From contig OY764147.1 in the NCBI GenBank assembly GCA_963668115.1, positions 1,612,001 through 1,676,000 of the forward strand: a stretch of DNA of 64,000 bases. Reading direction: 5' to 3'. The stretch comes from Plut-88900 sp963668115 (GTDB lineage: Bacteria; Chloroflexota; Dehalococcoidia; Plut-88900). Shown here one piece after another: positions 34,848 through 44,620 of the stretch (its first letter is position 1; each line of letters starts with the position of its first letter). Position numbers and translations under genes: made by a program. The notes beneath the pieces were generated by a model. That model did not search any database. It was not told the DNA's origin and worked only from the letters and a program-made list of their open reading frames with translations.

Positions 34848-37103
34848 ATGGACGTAGTTGGGTATACGGATAGGCCTAGTGTGAGGGTGGGGGAGACGGT
34901 GAGATTCATGGTGAGCTGCCGGGCGCCGAGGTATCGGGCGGATGTGGTGAGGTTGATTCATGGGGACGCTAATCCGTCGGGGCCGGGGGTTAGGGTGGAG
35001 GAGTTTGCTGCGGAGGTGAACGGGGAGTATGAGGGTCGGGAGCAGGTGATACGGAAGGGGTCCTGCATTGTGGCGCCGGATGGGCCTGAGATCCACGATT
35101 TGCAGTCGGTGACGATAACCGCGTGGATCTGGCCGACGACGCCGGACAAGGGCGTGCAGGGTATCGTGACGAAGTGGTCGTGGGAGGAGGGGAAGGGGTT
35201 CGGGTTGTTCATCGATGAGTCGGGGTGTCTGAGCTTCAGGGTCGGGGGTGGGGGTGGTGACGTCAGCGAGGTGAGTTCGGGCGTGCCGCTGCACAGGTGG
35301 GTGTGGTATTTCGTGGCGGCGAGCTTCGATGAGGAGAGCGGGGAGGTTGTGCTTTACCAGACGCCGGTATCGGAGTGGCCGGGGGAGGGGTTGGAGGTGG
35401 TTACGCGGTCGAGGAGGGTAGGGTCGGGGGTGGGGGTTACGGATGCTCCACTCATAATGGCAGCCTCCTATGGCGGGACTGAGAATGGCAAATTGCTGAC
35501 GGATGGGCATTTCAACGGGAAGATAGACAGACCTCGGTTGTTCAATGCGGAGTTGGGTGTTGACGAATTGGCGTCGGTGGAGAGGGGGGCGGGGGTGTCG
35601 GGGTTGGGGGACAGGTTGATCGGGGAGTGGGACTTCTGGCGGGACATGGTGTCGATGGAGGTTAGGGATGGGTCGGGGCGGGGGTTGGACGGGCGAATCG
35701 TGAACAGGCCGGCTCGGGCGATGACGGGGTATAACTGGAGCAATCGGGAGAACGCGTTCGTGCTGCGGCCCGAGGAGTATGGGGCGATCCACTTTCACGA
35801 TGACGACCTGGGAGACGCCGACTGGGACGTGGACTTCGAGTTCACTGTGCCGGAGGGGATGAGGAGCGGGGTGTACGCGGCACGGTTGCGAGCGGGGGAG
35901 GCGACGGACTACGTGCCGTTCTTCGTAAGGCCGGAGACAGGGGCCTCGACCGCACCGACGGCGTTCTTGGCCCCGACCTTCAGCTACATGGCTTACGGGG
36001 ATGGCCGGAACACGGATGAAACGACGGGCAACTTCGGAGATTACTTTCTGCCCGGTTTCAAGTATCCGGTGAAGGCGGAGGACCACTACATAGTCGACAA
36101 CGGTCTAACGAGCCTGTACAACTCGCACAGTGATGGGTCGGGGGTGTGCTATTCGTCGTGGCTGAGGCCGATAGTGAACATGAGGCCGGGATACTACTCG
36201 GTTGGGCTGGCCCGGGGGCAGGGGAGCCCGCACCAGCTGAGCGCGGACCTACACCTAGTCGACTGGCTGGAGTCGGAGGGGCACGCTTACGACGTAATCA
36301 CGGACCATGATTTGCACAGGGAGGGTGTCGAGCTTCTCGAGCCGTATAAGGTAATCATGACTGGGTCGCACCCGGAGTACTGGTCGGGGGAGATGCTGGA
36401 TGCTATGGAGGCGTACCTGCGGGAGGGCGGCAGGCTGATGTACCTGGGCGGCAACGGGTTCTACTGGGTGACGCAGCTGGACCCGGAGAACGGGGATGCG
36501 ATAGAGATCCGGCGCACGGGGGGCACGCAGACGTGGCGGGCGAGGGCGGGGGAGGCGCACCTCAGCTTTACGGGGGAGCCGGGCGGGATCTGGAGGGAGA
36601 GGGGTCGGGCGCCACAGAGGATGCTGGGGATAGGGTTTACTTCGCAGGGGAATGACGTTAACGCGCCCTACAGGCGGGAGGAGGGGAGTCGGGACCCGAG
36701 GGCGGCGTTCATATTCGAGGGTATCGGGGATGATGAGCTGATCGGGGACTTTCCGTCGCTGGTGATGGAGTACGGGGCGGCGGGTTTCGAGCTGGACAGG
36801 ATGGAGCCGTTGTTTGGGACTCCGCCACACACTATTCACCTGGCGACGGCGACGGAGTTCAGCGATTCGTACCAGCACGTTGTGGAGGAGGTGGACCAGT
36901 CGGACTCTAAGCAGGGGGGAAGCACGAATCCGCTGGTGAGAGCCGATATGGTGTACGTGCCCTATCCCAAAGGGGGCGGGGTGTTCTCGGTGGGGTCTAT
37001 AAGCTGGTGCGGGAGCCTTTCGTACAACGAATACGACAACACGGTGTCTCGAGTGACGGGGAATGTGTTGAGGGGGTTTGTGTCGGGGGAGGGGTTGGGG
37101 TAG
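34848..37103 (+). CDS. N,N-dimethylformamidase large-subunit-like protein
   Basis: 751 aa, close to the ~760 aa large subunit of N,N-dimethylformamidase. An N-terminal Ig/jelly-roll-like part is followed by a concanavalin/LamG-type segment (residues ~80-235, TITAWIWPTTPDKG, IVTKWSWEEGKGFGLFI). The catalytic half carries YGDGRNTDETTG, DYLVIT-like DVITDHDLH and HPEYWSGEMLDAMEAYL. The known enzyme hydrolyses DMF to dimethylamine and formate with a mononuclear iron site. The small subunit is not seen nearby, so the amide substrate may differ. Its last 51 bp are duplicated after the HicAB module. Confidence 0.8.
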   Translation: MDVVGYTDRPSVRVGETVRFMVSCRAPRYRADVVRLIHGDANPSGPGVRVEEFAAEVNGEYEGREQVIRKGSCIVAPDGPEIHDLQSVTITAWIWPTTPDKGVQGIVTKWSWEEGKGFGLFIDESGCLSFRVGGGGGDVSEVSSGVPLHRWVWYFVAASFDEESGEVVLYQTPVSEWPGEGLEVVTRSRRVGSGVGVTDAPLIMAASYGGTENGKLLTDGHFNGKIDRPRLFNAELGVDELASVERGAGVSGLGDRLIGEWDFWRDMVSMEVRDGSGRGLDGRIVNRPARAMTGYNWSNRENAFVLRPEEYGAIHFHDDDLGDADWDVDFEFTVPEGMRSGVYAARLRAGEATDYVPFFVRPETGASTAPTAFLAPTFSYMAYGDGRNTDETTGNFGDYFLPGFKYPVKAEDHYIVDNGLTSLYNSHSDGSGVCYSSWLRPIVNMRPGYYSVGLARGQGSPHQLSADLHLVDWLESEGHAYDVITDHDLHREGVELLEPYKVIMTGSHPEYWSGEMLDAMEAYLREGGRLMYLGGNGFYWVTQLDPENGDAIEIRRTGGTQTWRARAGEAHLSFTGEPGGIWRERGRAPQRMLGIGFTSQGNDVNAPYRREEGSRDPRAAFIFEGIGDDELIGDFPSLVMEYGAAGFELDRMEPLFGTPPHTIHLATATEFSDSYQHVVEEVDQSDSKQGGSTNPLVRADMVYVPYPKGGGVFSVGSISWCGSLSYNEYDNTVSRVTGNVLRGFVSGEGLG
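37053..37103 (+). repeat. 51-bp direct repeat, upstream copy
   Basis: The last 51 bp of the dimethylformamidase-like gene including its TAG (starts gtgacggggaatgtgttgag). It matches 37732-37782 at 49 of 51 positions and brackets the HicAB module. Confidence 0.9.
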
Positions 37104-37262
37104 GAGCTATTATTAACCGGGTGATGGTCGCAGCTCACGAGCATATCTCTAGCCCGCAATTGACATGGCTGTCGTTCGGCCAAACATCCGATACCTTGCA
37201 CTGACAAATATCTTTAATTGCGATAGCATGAATTGCCAAGAGTATGATCACTAAGGCCGAGA

Positions 37263-37445
37263 ATGGAGCTTAACACACGTGCGATCAGACGGAGGCTGGA
37301 AAGAGAAGGGTGGTACTTGGCTCGTCACGGCAAGCACGACATTTACAAACATTCCGAGTCCGTCGAAACAATTCGATTGCCACGCCATCGGACAGTCTCT
37401 CCAGGCGTAGCTCGGCAAATCTCTAAGCAGGCAGGATGGGAATAA
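37263..37445 (+). CDS. hicA: HicA family mRNA interferase toxin
   Basis: 60 aa, standard HicA size. Small dsRBD-like fold: residues 8-40 REGWYLARHGKHDIYKH contain the expected catalytic His (LARHGKHDIY), and the end is GVARQISKQAGW. HicA cleaves mRNA and is neutralised by HicB, whose gene follows with a TAATG overlap. Codon use is more AT-rich than the flanking gene. Confidence 0.88.
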   Translation: MELNTRAIRRRLEREGWYLARHGKHDIYKHSESVETIRLPRHRTVSPGVARQISKQAGWE

Positions 37446-37720
37446 TGACTGATGAGAAAGTAATCAAATATCCTGCGGTAATAGACGGGGAGCGCGGCGC
37501 CTATGGTGTGGTCATTCCTGACCTGCGCGGCGCTTATGCCATGGGCGCTACCGTAGACGAAGCCCTTGCTGATGCTGAGGATATGCTTCCCGAATTCCTA
37601 GAGGTGCTACGGGAAAGTGGCCTTCCCATCCCCCCGCCAACACCTACAGAAGAAATTGCCTTAAGAGCCGGAGAAATGTTGGCCTTCGTGACACTTCGCG
37701 TGCCCATTCCGGTAAAGTGA
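37445..37720 (+). CDS. hicB: HicB family antitoxin
   Basis: 91 aa from the ATG overlapping the hicA TAA (TAATG). An alternative in-frame ATG 9 nt earlier is possible. The HicB fold shows YPAVIDGERGAYGVVIPDLRG (first strands) and GATVDEALADAEDML. It pairs with HicA to neutralise it. Unlike the copy at 34318 it has no C-terminal HTH. Confidence 0.85.
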   Translation: MTDEKVIKYPAVIDGERGAYGVVIPDLRGAYAMGATVDEALADAEDMLPEFLEVLRESGLPIPPPTPTEEIALRAGEMLAFVTLRVPIPVK

Positions 37721-37731
37721 GAGATATTCGG

Positions 37732-37782
37732 GTGACGGGGAATGTGCTGAGGGGGTTTGTGTCGGGGGAGGGGTTGGAGTAG
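37732..37782 (+). repeat. 51-bp direct repeat, downstream copy
   Basis: Second copy of the dimethylformamidase-gene tail (gtgacggggaatgtgctgag...), two mismatches to 37053-37103, starting 11 nt after the hicB stop. It has no start of its own and looks like the displaced original 3' end. Confidence 0.9.
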
Positions 37783-38841
37783 TCAGGCTTGGGTGGAGAG
37801 GTCTACTAGGTTGGGGGGTGTGAGGCCTCGGGCGAAGGCGTCGACGTTTTGGAGGCCGACTTTGAGGAAGTTTTCTAAGGTCTCGGGGTTGAAAGCGGCG
37901 CGGTCGCCGGTCATGACTACGTTGTCGAGCTTGTGGATGCCCATGCGGGAGACGATGGGGTTGGCGACGCCCCAGTGGATGAAGGGGACGGCGTCACCGG
38001 GCTCGGGCATCATGTCGTAGTCCCACCAGACGTCGGTGCCGAAGCCTGCGATCCAGTTCTCGGTCAAGGCTTTGTGCAGGGCGACTTCGTCGATGATGCG
38101 GGCGCGGGCGATGTTTACGAGGTAGGCGGTCGGCTTCATTAGCTTCAGAGCAGCTTCGTCGATGAGTTTGTCGGTGGAGGGCATCCAGGGGACGCAGATT
38201 TCTACGAAGTCGGATTCCCGGAGGAGTCGGGGGAGGTCTTGGGGTCTGCCGAGGAAGTCGAGGTTGAGGTCTTGGGCGAGGTCGGGGGAGGGGGTGCGCT
38301 TGGTGGCGAGGACCGTCATGCCGAAGGCGGTGGCGCGTCGGGCGAGCTCTATGCCTATGGCGCCCAGGCCGACGATGCCCATGGTCTTGCCGGCCAGCTC
38401 GCAGCCCATGGTGTCCCGGGTGTATGGATACCAGTCGCCCTGGGAGATGGCCCGGTGTGCGGGAAGGATGCGCTTGGCAAGAGCGATGGTTAAGGCGAAG
38501 GCCAACTCCGCTACGGCAACGGCGTTGGCGCCTGCAACGTTGGATAGCAGTATGTTCCTGGCGCGAAGGGCGTTGAATGAGAAGCCGAGGTCGGCGCCGA
38601 CGAGGGAGCGGTGGGTGACGCCGGAGTGGAGGGTCTGGACCAGCCTGACATTGGGGGCGTTGTCGATCATCTTCTCGGGAATGAAGCCTCCGACGATGGC
38701 ATCGGCGTCGGGGGCGACGGCGAGGAGGTCCTCCAGGTCGTAGGACCTGGGTGCAATGATCCGACACGCGTCGGAGACGTAGCCGTAGAGCTTTTCAAGT
38801 TCCTGCTCGTTGACGGGCCAGGACAAGGCTATGGTGAACAT
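37783..38841 (-). CDS. D-2-hydroxyacid dehydrogenase family protein
   Basis: 352 aa NAD-dependent 2-hydroxyacid dehydrogenase. NAD-binding loop MGIVGLGAIGIELARRA, substrate Arg in VNIARARIID, and the acid/His pair in the C-terminal part (PFIHWGVANPIVSRMGIHK, where the usual His environment is rearranged). It reduces a 2-keto acid or oxidises a 2-hydroxyacid; specificity unknown. The gene ends right beside the 51-bp repeat. Confidence 0.85.
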   Translation of the reverse strand: MFTIALSWPVNEQELEKLYGYVSDACRIIAPRSYDLEDLLAVAPDADAIVGGFIPEKMIDNAPNVRLVQTLHSGVTHRSLVGADLGFSFNALRARNILLSNVAGANAVAVAELAFALTIALAKRILPAHRAISQGDWYPYTRDTMGCELAGKTMGIVGLGAIGIELARRATAFGMTVLATKRTPSPDLAQDLNLDFLGRPQDLPRLLRESDFVEICVPWMPSTDKLIDEAALKLMKPTAYLVNIARARIIDEVALHKALTENWIAGFGTDVWWDYDMMPEPGDAVPFIHWGVANPIVSRMGIHKLDNVVMTGDRAAFNPETLENFLKVGLQNVDAFARGLTPPNLVDLSTQA

Positions 38842-39029
38842 GGTTAGTCGACCTCCCGGGAAATCGGTAGAGCGTTATCCAGCGGGCTGGTTCAGGGTAA
38901 CATCATGGGGCAAACAGGACGCGGGTAGGGAGTGCATCGGGGCTGACGCCTCTCCACCACGTCTAATTGGTTCATCCCAAAGGCGCAAGCACAGCCCTTC
39001 CATACTCTTGGTAAAATCTTGTCAAAGGG

Positions 39030-41813
39030 GTGGGGCAAACCCAAACGTCCATGCAATTCCATACTCACATCTTCGCAGAAAGTGCATGGATATATCGTGT
39101 TTTGTGGCTAGGGCCTCGGCGTATTTCGTTGACAGGCGCCAAGGTTCGCATTGAGGGGCAGTTCGGGGTTATTTCACAAGAAATACCTGTCGCTTCCATA
39201 AACGAAGTCACTCTCCAACGCTCATGCTTTTGGAAAGAGTTGACAATTCACCTAGTTGACGGAAGTGAACACTCGATTGGAGGGCTTGCCGAAGGGGAAG
39301 CTTCAAATGTCCGTGATGCCATTTTCGAGGAATCCGCCAAGATTGCGGAATCTCTGGGAAAGCGTCTGAAACATCTCATCAAGCAGCTCTCTGCCAAACG
39401 CTACATTAGGCATCGCGATTCACGAGAAATTCATGAACAGCTTGTATCTCTGGTGGTTGAGATGCGGCGATGCGGAAAGCTCGTCCATGAGCGTCTAGAC
39501 CAAGGGGCGGAAAAGGCTTTAGGTAGGCTTGTGCGACTGGAATCTGTCAAAGTTTTTGAGAGAGTAAGAAGGCATCTAAACGATCTCTATGTCCGCCGCA
39601 CTTTGCCTTCAGTAAAGGCGGCGGCTGGGGCAGACCTAACGGATGAACAGGCTGAAGCCATAGCTACCGATGAAGACGTGACCCTGGTATTAGCGGGGGC
39701 GGGTACGGGGAAGACCAAGGTTATAGTTGGCAAGATTGCACATCTAGTCCGCAACCAAGGTGTAGACCCATCAGAAATACTGGTTTTGGCATTCAACGAC
39801 AAGGCAGCCAAAGAGATACGAGAACGGCTTCCGGCTGATCTCTCAAAACCCAATGTGTTTACCTTTCACGCTTTCGGCTACGACATAATCGGGGAAAGTG
39901 AAGGTAAGAAACTTCCAGTTTCCAAACTTGCGGTAGACGAATACAAGCTCAAATCAGCCATTGATGGCATTATCAGAGATCTCTTGCAAGACCCGCGTCA
40001 ATCACAGACTTGCATCAATTTTATTCTTTCCCGTCAGAACCGATGGCGCTCGCCCTTCGACTTTAAGACGGTCGCTGAATATGAAGAGTATGTGGGCGGT
40101 ATGGAGCTACGGACTCTGAGCGGCGACTTGGTCAAGAGCTTGGAAGAACTTGAGATAGCGAATTTCCTAACGTTGAATGGCATCGAGTTCCGCTACGAGC
40201 GCACTTTTGGGCTGGAGTGCTCCCCCAGTAAGCGTTTGGATAGGAGTCGGGTTAGATTCTGCGATGACTGTCCCTATGAGACTCCAACGACAACCATGAT
40301 GCGCCGCCAATATCAACCCGACTTCTTCCTTCCAGACTATGACATCTACATAGAGCATTTCGCTCTGGACGAAAAAGGCAATCCTCCGGCGGATTGGCAC
40401 GATTATGGGCAGGGGGTGGAATGGAAAAGAACAGTACATAAAAAATATGGGACTACCCTTATAGAGACTTACAGTTGGCAACACCAGCAAGACGCTTTAC
40501 TTGGAACGCTGCACGAGAAGCTTGAAGAATTGGGCGTTGAATTCAATCACATACCTATCGAACCACTTATTGGGAAACTGGGAGAGGAACGCATTTCATG
40601 GCTGTCAGGGCTTTTGGCTAATTTCCTGAACCACGTAAAGACCAGTAGTCTAAATACCGGCGAGTTGAGATCACGTGCCAACTATCTGAAAGACAGGAGA
40701 CGAGCTATGGCTTTCCTGGGCGTTTTCTGTCAAGTGCAGACTCGTTATGAGCAACTGCTTAGGAACGCTGAGGAGATAGACTTTCATGATCAGATCAACC
40801 TAGCTGCCGATCATGTGCAACAGGGCAGATGGGAGCCGCCATACCGATACGTGCTGGTGGATGAGTTTCAGGACATATCCAAGGGGCGCATGAGGCTACT
40901 TCAAAGCCTTAACCGCCGAAATGTCGCATTACTCCTCGTAGGAGATGATTGGCAGTCGATTTATCGCTTCGCGGGTAGTGATGTTGGATTGATTAGTAAC
41001 TGTGGCGACTACTTGGGTTACGTTCAAGAACAAAATCTTAGCCAGACCTTCCGGTTCTCCAAGGGCATTCTGGGTCCATCAACTACGTTCATAAAAAAGA
41101 ACCCAGACCAAAGCCAGAGGAATTTGAGATCCACCAGCAATGCGGAGGACAGGGGAATCACCATCGTCGCGGCCAACACCCCGGACAAAGGCATTAGAAA
41201 GGCATTGCAAGACATAGATGTAAAAACAAAAGGCAAGGTATTCTCTGTTCTGATATTGGGACGCTACAAGAACGCGCGGAATGCACTCCCTGAAGACTTT
41301 AGGACATTCAAGTCTTTGCACGTGGAATTCAATACTGCTCACAGTGCCAAGGGTCGTGAAGCGGACTATGTAATCGTACTAGACCTAAAGGATGATGACC
41401 GATGGGGCTTCCCTTGTAAGATCGAGGATGATCCGCTGTTGGACATCGTGCTACCCCCGGCTTCCGGGAAGTCATACCCATTTGCTGAGGAGCGCCGCTT
41501 GTTCTATGTGGCGATGACCCGTGCTCGGATAGGTGCATACTTAGTGGCCGACGCAACGCACCCATCAGATTTTGTTAAGGAGCTTCAGACATACTCAAAA
41601 ATTAGGAAGGTGGGTGAATTCGCCGAAAGATGTCCCAAGTGCCATGTGGGATTCCTAAAAGAGATACCTGGCTCCAGAGGCCCTTTCATGGGATGCACCG
41701 AATACAGCGCAAATCCACCATGTCGATACACAAGGAACATCGATCTGGGCCCAGACGATGCCAGTGACGAAGATTTTTGGCTACGGTTCTCGTCGGAAAA
41801 GCATTCGATTTAG
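39030..41813 (+). CDS. UvrD/Rep-type superfamily-1 helicase (helicase IV-like)
   Basis: 927 aa. The N-terminal ~190 residues contain a PH-like fold as in helicase IV (SLTGAKVRIEGQFGVI). Helicase motifs: LTDEQAEAIATDED (Q motif), LVLAGAGTGKTKVI (Walker A), FHAFGYDIIG, VLVDEFQDISKGRMRLL, VGDDWQSIYRFAGSD and FNTAHSAKGREADYVIVLD. A C-terminal topoisomerase-type zinc finger follows (CPKCHVGFL...CTEY). The GTG at 39030 is the longest start; an ATG at 39051 is as likely. Codon use is AT-richer than neighbours, suggesting horizontal acquisition. It could serve repair or defence; no partner gene is seen. Confidence 0.88.
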   Translation: MGQTQTSMQFHTHIFAESAWIYRVLWLGPRRISLTGAKVRIEGQFGVISQEIPVASINEVTLQRSCFWKELTIHLVDGSEHSIGGLAEGEASNVRDAIFEESAKIAESLGKRLKHLIKQLSAKRYIRHRDSREIHEQLVSLVVEMRRCGKLVHERLDQGAEKALGRLVRLESVKVFERVRRHLNDLYVRRTLPSVKAAAGADLTDEQAEAIATDEDVTLVLAGAGTGKTKVIVGKIAHLVRNQGVDPSEILVLAFNDKAAKEIRERLPADLSKPNVFTFHAFGYDIIGESEGKKLPVSKLAVDEYKLKSAIDGIIRDLLQDPRQSQTCINFILSRQNRWRSPFDFKTVAEYEEYVGGMELRTLSGDLVKSLEELEIANFLTLNGIEFRYERTFGLECSPSKRLDRSRVRFCDDCPYETPTTTMMRRQYQPDFFLPDYDIYIEHFALDEKGNPPADWHDYGQGVEWKRTVHKKYGTTLIETYSWQHQQDALLGTLHEKLEELGVEFNHIPIEPLIGKLGEERISWLSGLLANFLNHVKTSSLNTGELRSRANYLKDRRRAMAFLGVFCQVQTRYEQLLRNAEEIDFHDQINLAADHVQQGRWEPPYRYVLVDEFQDISKGRMRLLQSLNRRNVALLLVGDDWQSIYRFAGSDVGLISNCGDYLGYVQEQNLSQTFRFSKGILGPSTTFIKKNPDQSQRNLRSTSNAEDRGITIVAANTPDKGIRKALQDIDVKTKGKVFSVLILGRYKNARNALPEDFRTFKSLHVEFNTAHSAKGREADYVIVLDLKDDDRWGFPCKIEDDPLLDIVLPPASGKSYPFAEERRLFYVAMTRARIGAYLVADATHPSDFVKELQTYSKIRKVGEFAERCPKCHVGFLKEIPGSRGPFMGCTEYSANPPCRYTRNIDLGPDDASDEDFWLRFSSEKHSI

Positions 41814-41921
41814 GGCTGTGCCATAGACCATATTCGTTGACTAGGCGGGAGCCTCGCCATACCATTGGGCAGTTGGGGTCGGGGGGAAGGTTAGGCAGGG
41901 CCGTTAGTCGGGAGGGATTTA

Positions 41922-43268
41922 ATGTCGAGCGTGCTTGAGAGGTTGGAGAGCAGGACCCGGAAGTCACAGGAGGTGTTTGAGCGGACACGGGAGGTGGTGG
42001 CGCAGGAGGTGGTGGGGACGGTGGACATGCCATACCCGCTGTATATCGAGAGGGCGAAGGGGTCGAGGATGTGGGACGTGGACGGGAACGAGTACATCGA
42101 CATGACGATGGGGTTCGGGCCGCACATCCTGGGACACGCGCCGGACGTGGTTGTGGATGCGGTGTCGGAGGCGGTGGGTCGGGGGTTGCAGTTCGGGCTG
42201 CACAATCCGTACCAGGAGCCTTTGGCGTCGTTGATAGTGGAAGCGGCGCCGTGCGCGGACAAGGTGGTATTCACCAATTCCGGGACAGAGGCGACGATGT
42301 ACGGGGTGCGGGTGGCTCGGTCGTACACGGGGAAGAACAAGATAGGGATGTTCGACGGGGGGTATCACGGGGCGCACGACCAGGTGCTGGCGGGGGCGCG
42401 GAGGGGAAGCTCGAGGACTCGGCCGGTGGCCCGGGGGCTGGGCGGGGGAATCCCGCTGCAGACCACGGAGCAGGTGGTCCTTCTGCCGTACAGAGAGGAA
42501 GAGGCTTTCGAGATAATCCGGGAGCACAAGGATGAGTTGGCGGTGGTGATGATCGAAGGGGTACAGAGCTCCAACCCGAGGCTAAACCACGGAGACTTTC
42601 TGAGAAAGCTGAGGCAGGTCTGCAAGGAGTGCGATGTCCTGTTCTTAATCGATGAGGTGATTACGGGGTTCAGGCTGGGGTACGGGGGGGCACAGGAATA
42701 CTTCGACGTGACGCCTGACCTGGCGGCTTACGGGAAGATCATCGGGGGTGGGACGCCGATAGGGGCGCTGGCGGGGTCGGAGGAGATAATGCGGGTTTTC
42801 ACGCCTTCGCGGGAGTCGGGGGAGGGGGGGAGGTCGGGGCCCCGGCGGATATTCTCGGGAGGGACGTTCAGCGGAAACCCGATCAGCATGATTGCGGGGC
42901 ACGCGGCGGTGAACCATCTGAGGGAGCACCCGGAGTTGTATTCCGAGCTCATGGAGCGGGGAACCCGGTTGTCGGATGAGATCAATGCGTTCTGCGTTGC
43001 GGAGGAGCTACCGGCGCAGATGATGAGCGCGCAGTCTTTGTTCTATCTGCGCTTCCAGAGAGGGGTGATTAACAGCTCTCGGGACGTGGACTCCTCGCTG
43101 CATGATGCGGAGATCGAGTTTTACCTGCACCTGCTGGACAGGGGTGTGATCGTGCCGGGGATCCACCTGGGGTTCATATCTACGGCGCATACGGACGAGG
43201 ATATCGACCAGATAGTGGATGCTATGAAGGAGTCGTTCAAGGACGTGCGGAAGAAGGGGATGTTGTAG
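41922..43268 (+). CDS. Class III aminotransferase (glutamate-1-semialdehyde aminomutase-like)
   Basis: 448 aa PLP enzyme. VDGNEYIDMTMGFGPHILGHAP, FTNSGTEATMYGVRVARSYT, LFLIDEVITGFRLG (Asp for the PLP ring N) and YGKIIGGGTPIGALAG (Schiff-base Lys) are in family order. It is similar to GSA aminomutases and to catabolic aminotransferases/epimerases of that subfamily. No other tetrapyrrole genes are here, and the next gene is a CaiB transferase, so a catabolic role is as likely as HemL. Confidence 0.88.
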   Translation: MSSVLERLESRTRKSQEVFERTREVVAQEVVGTVDMPYPLYIERAKGSRMWDVDGNEYIDMTMGFGPHILGHAPDVVVDAVSEAVGRGLQFGLHNPYQEPLASLIVEAAPCADKVVFTNSGTEATMYGVRVARSYTGKNKIGMFDGGYHGAHDQVLAGARRGSSRTRPVARGLGGGIPLQTTEQVVLLPYREEEAFEIIREHKDELAVVMIEGVQSSNPRLNHGDFLRKLRQVCKECDVLFLIDEVITGFRLGYGGAQEYFDVTPDLAAYGKIIGGGTPIGALAGSEEIMRVFTPSRESGEGGRSGPRRIFSGGTFSGNPISMIAGHAAVNHLREHPELYSELMERGTRLSDEINAFCVAEELPAQMMSAQSLFYLRFQRGVINSSRDVDSSLHDAEIEFYLHLLDRGVIVPGIHLGFISTAHTDEDIDQIVDAMKESFKDVRKKGML

Positions 43269-43298
43269 GGCTTTCGCCAACCCCCCACGCCGCTCATA

Positions 43299-43326
43299 CT
43301 TCGACAGGCTCAGCACGAGCGGCCCC
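43299..43326. repeat. REP-like element (TTCGACAGGCTCAG family)
   Basis: cttcgacaggctcagcacga followed by gcggcccc, identical in its core to 13435-13464, in the gap between the aminotransferase and CaiB genes. Confidence 0.7.
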
Positions 43327-43387
43327 AGCCCCACCAAGTCTCGGTCAAGCACGGTCCGATAGGATATCTTCTTAGGAGATTTGAGTA

Positions 43388-44602
43388 TTGAGTCGGAAGC
43401 CGCTTGAAGGGCTGAAGGTTATAGAGGTCGCGAACTGGGTGTCGGGGCCGACGTGCGGGGTGATGCTCGGGGACTACGGGGCCGAAGTTATCAAGGTCGA
43501 GCACCTACAGACGGGGGGAGACCCGACGAGGGGCTGGATTCCGGAGCCCGACCCTCCGCCCGACTCGATAAACTACGTCTTCGAGCACATCAACCGGGGG
43601 AAGCGCAGCCTTGCGGTAGACCTGGGGGCTGAGCGGGGGAAGGAAATTTTCAGAAGGCTGGTGGAAGAGGCGGACGTGCTAGTGACGAACCTACGCTCCG
43701 GTACGGCCCTTTCGCTGGGAATCGACTACGAGAGCGTAAGTGCGATCAATCCCAGGCTGATATACGGAAGGCTCACGGGCTACGGAGTCGAGGGGCCGGA
43801 CAGTGACCGGCCGGGCTACGATATGCTGAGCTACTGGGCGCGTTCGGGGCTGATGTCGGTGTTCAGTCCAGCGGACGGGCCGCCGGTTGACCTAGCGTGT
43901 TCGCTGGGCGACGTCAGTACGGGCACCTTCCTCTTCGGCGGGATAATGATGGCGCTCTATGCGAGGGAGCGAACGGGAAAGGGGAGCGTGGTTGACACCT
44001 CCTTGTACAACGCAGGAATCTGGGGAAGTGCGGAGTCTATCTGGTCGATGCTAATCTCGGGCAGGCCTCTGAAATCGCTTGCCGAATACATAAACATCAA
44101 TCCTCTGGTGAAGTATTACCAGTGCGGGGACGGTAAATGGATGCAACTTTGCCTGCTCCAGAGCGACCGTGCGTGGCTTCCCTTCTGCGCGGCCATCAGC
44201 AGGCCCGACCTGGCAAAGGAATCAAAGTACGGTTCGCTTGAAGACCGGGCGGTACATACTGACGAACTGACGGCCATTTTGGAAGCGCATTTCCGAACTC
44301 AAGGCCGAGACTACTGGGCCAAGCGCCTGGATGAAGCGACCTTGCCGTGGGAGCCGGTATCGAGGGTGGATGAGGTTGCGGCAAATCCTCAACTGGAGGC
44401 CACGGGGTCGATAGTTGAGGTGGAGCATCCCCAGCACGGGCTGATGAAGGAGCTGGCGTCGCCGTACAGGGTGGACAACGAGAGCTTTGCATCGGAAACG
44501 GGAGGGCCGGAGTTTGGAGGAGCTACCGAGGAGGTACTGCTGGGCCTCGGGTATTCGTGGGAGGAAATTGTGGGGTTGAAGGAGGCGGGGGTGGTGATTT
44601 AG
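43388..44602 (+). CDS. CaiB/BaiF family CoA-transferase
   Basis: 404 aa class III CoA-transferase, TTG start with TAGGAGA upstream. Family features are LEGLKVIEVANWVSGPTCG, YGAEVIKVEHLQTGGDPTRGW, NRGKRSLAVDLGAERGKEI and the catalytic Asp in GYDMLSYWARSG. It moves CoA between carboxylic acids during acid activation. It is followed by a strong terminator. Confidence 0.92.
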   Translation: MSRKPLEGLKVIEVANWVSGPTCGVMLGDYGAEVIKVEHLQTGGDPTRGWIPEPDPPPDSINYVFEHINRGKRSLAVDLGAERGKEIFRRLVEEADVLVTNLRSGTALSLGIDYESVSAINPRLIYGRLTGYGVEGPDSDRPGYDMLSYWARSGLMSVFSPADGPPVDLACSLGDVSTGTFLFGGIMMALYARERTGKGSVVDTSLYNAGIWGSAESIWSMLISGRPLKSLAEYININPLVKYYQCGDGKWMQLCLLQSDRAWLPFCAAISRPDLAKESKYGSLEDRAVHTDELTAILEAHFRTQGRDYWAKRLDEATLPWEPVSRVDEVAANPQLEATGSIVEVEHPQHGLMKELASPYRVDNESFASETGGPEFGGATEEVLLGLGYSWEEIVGLKEAGVVI

Positions 44603-44620
44603 CGCCCCGCTTGAGCATGG

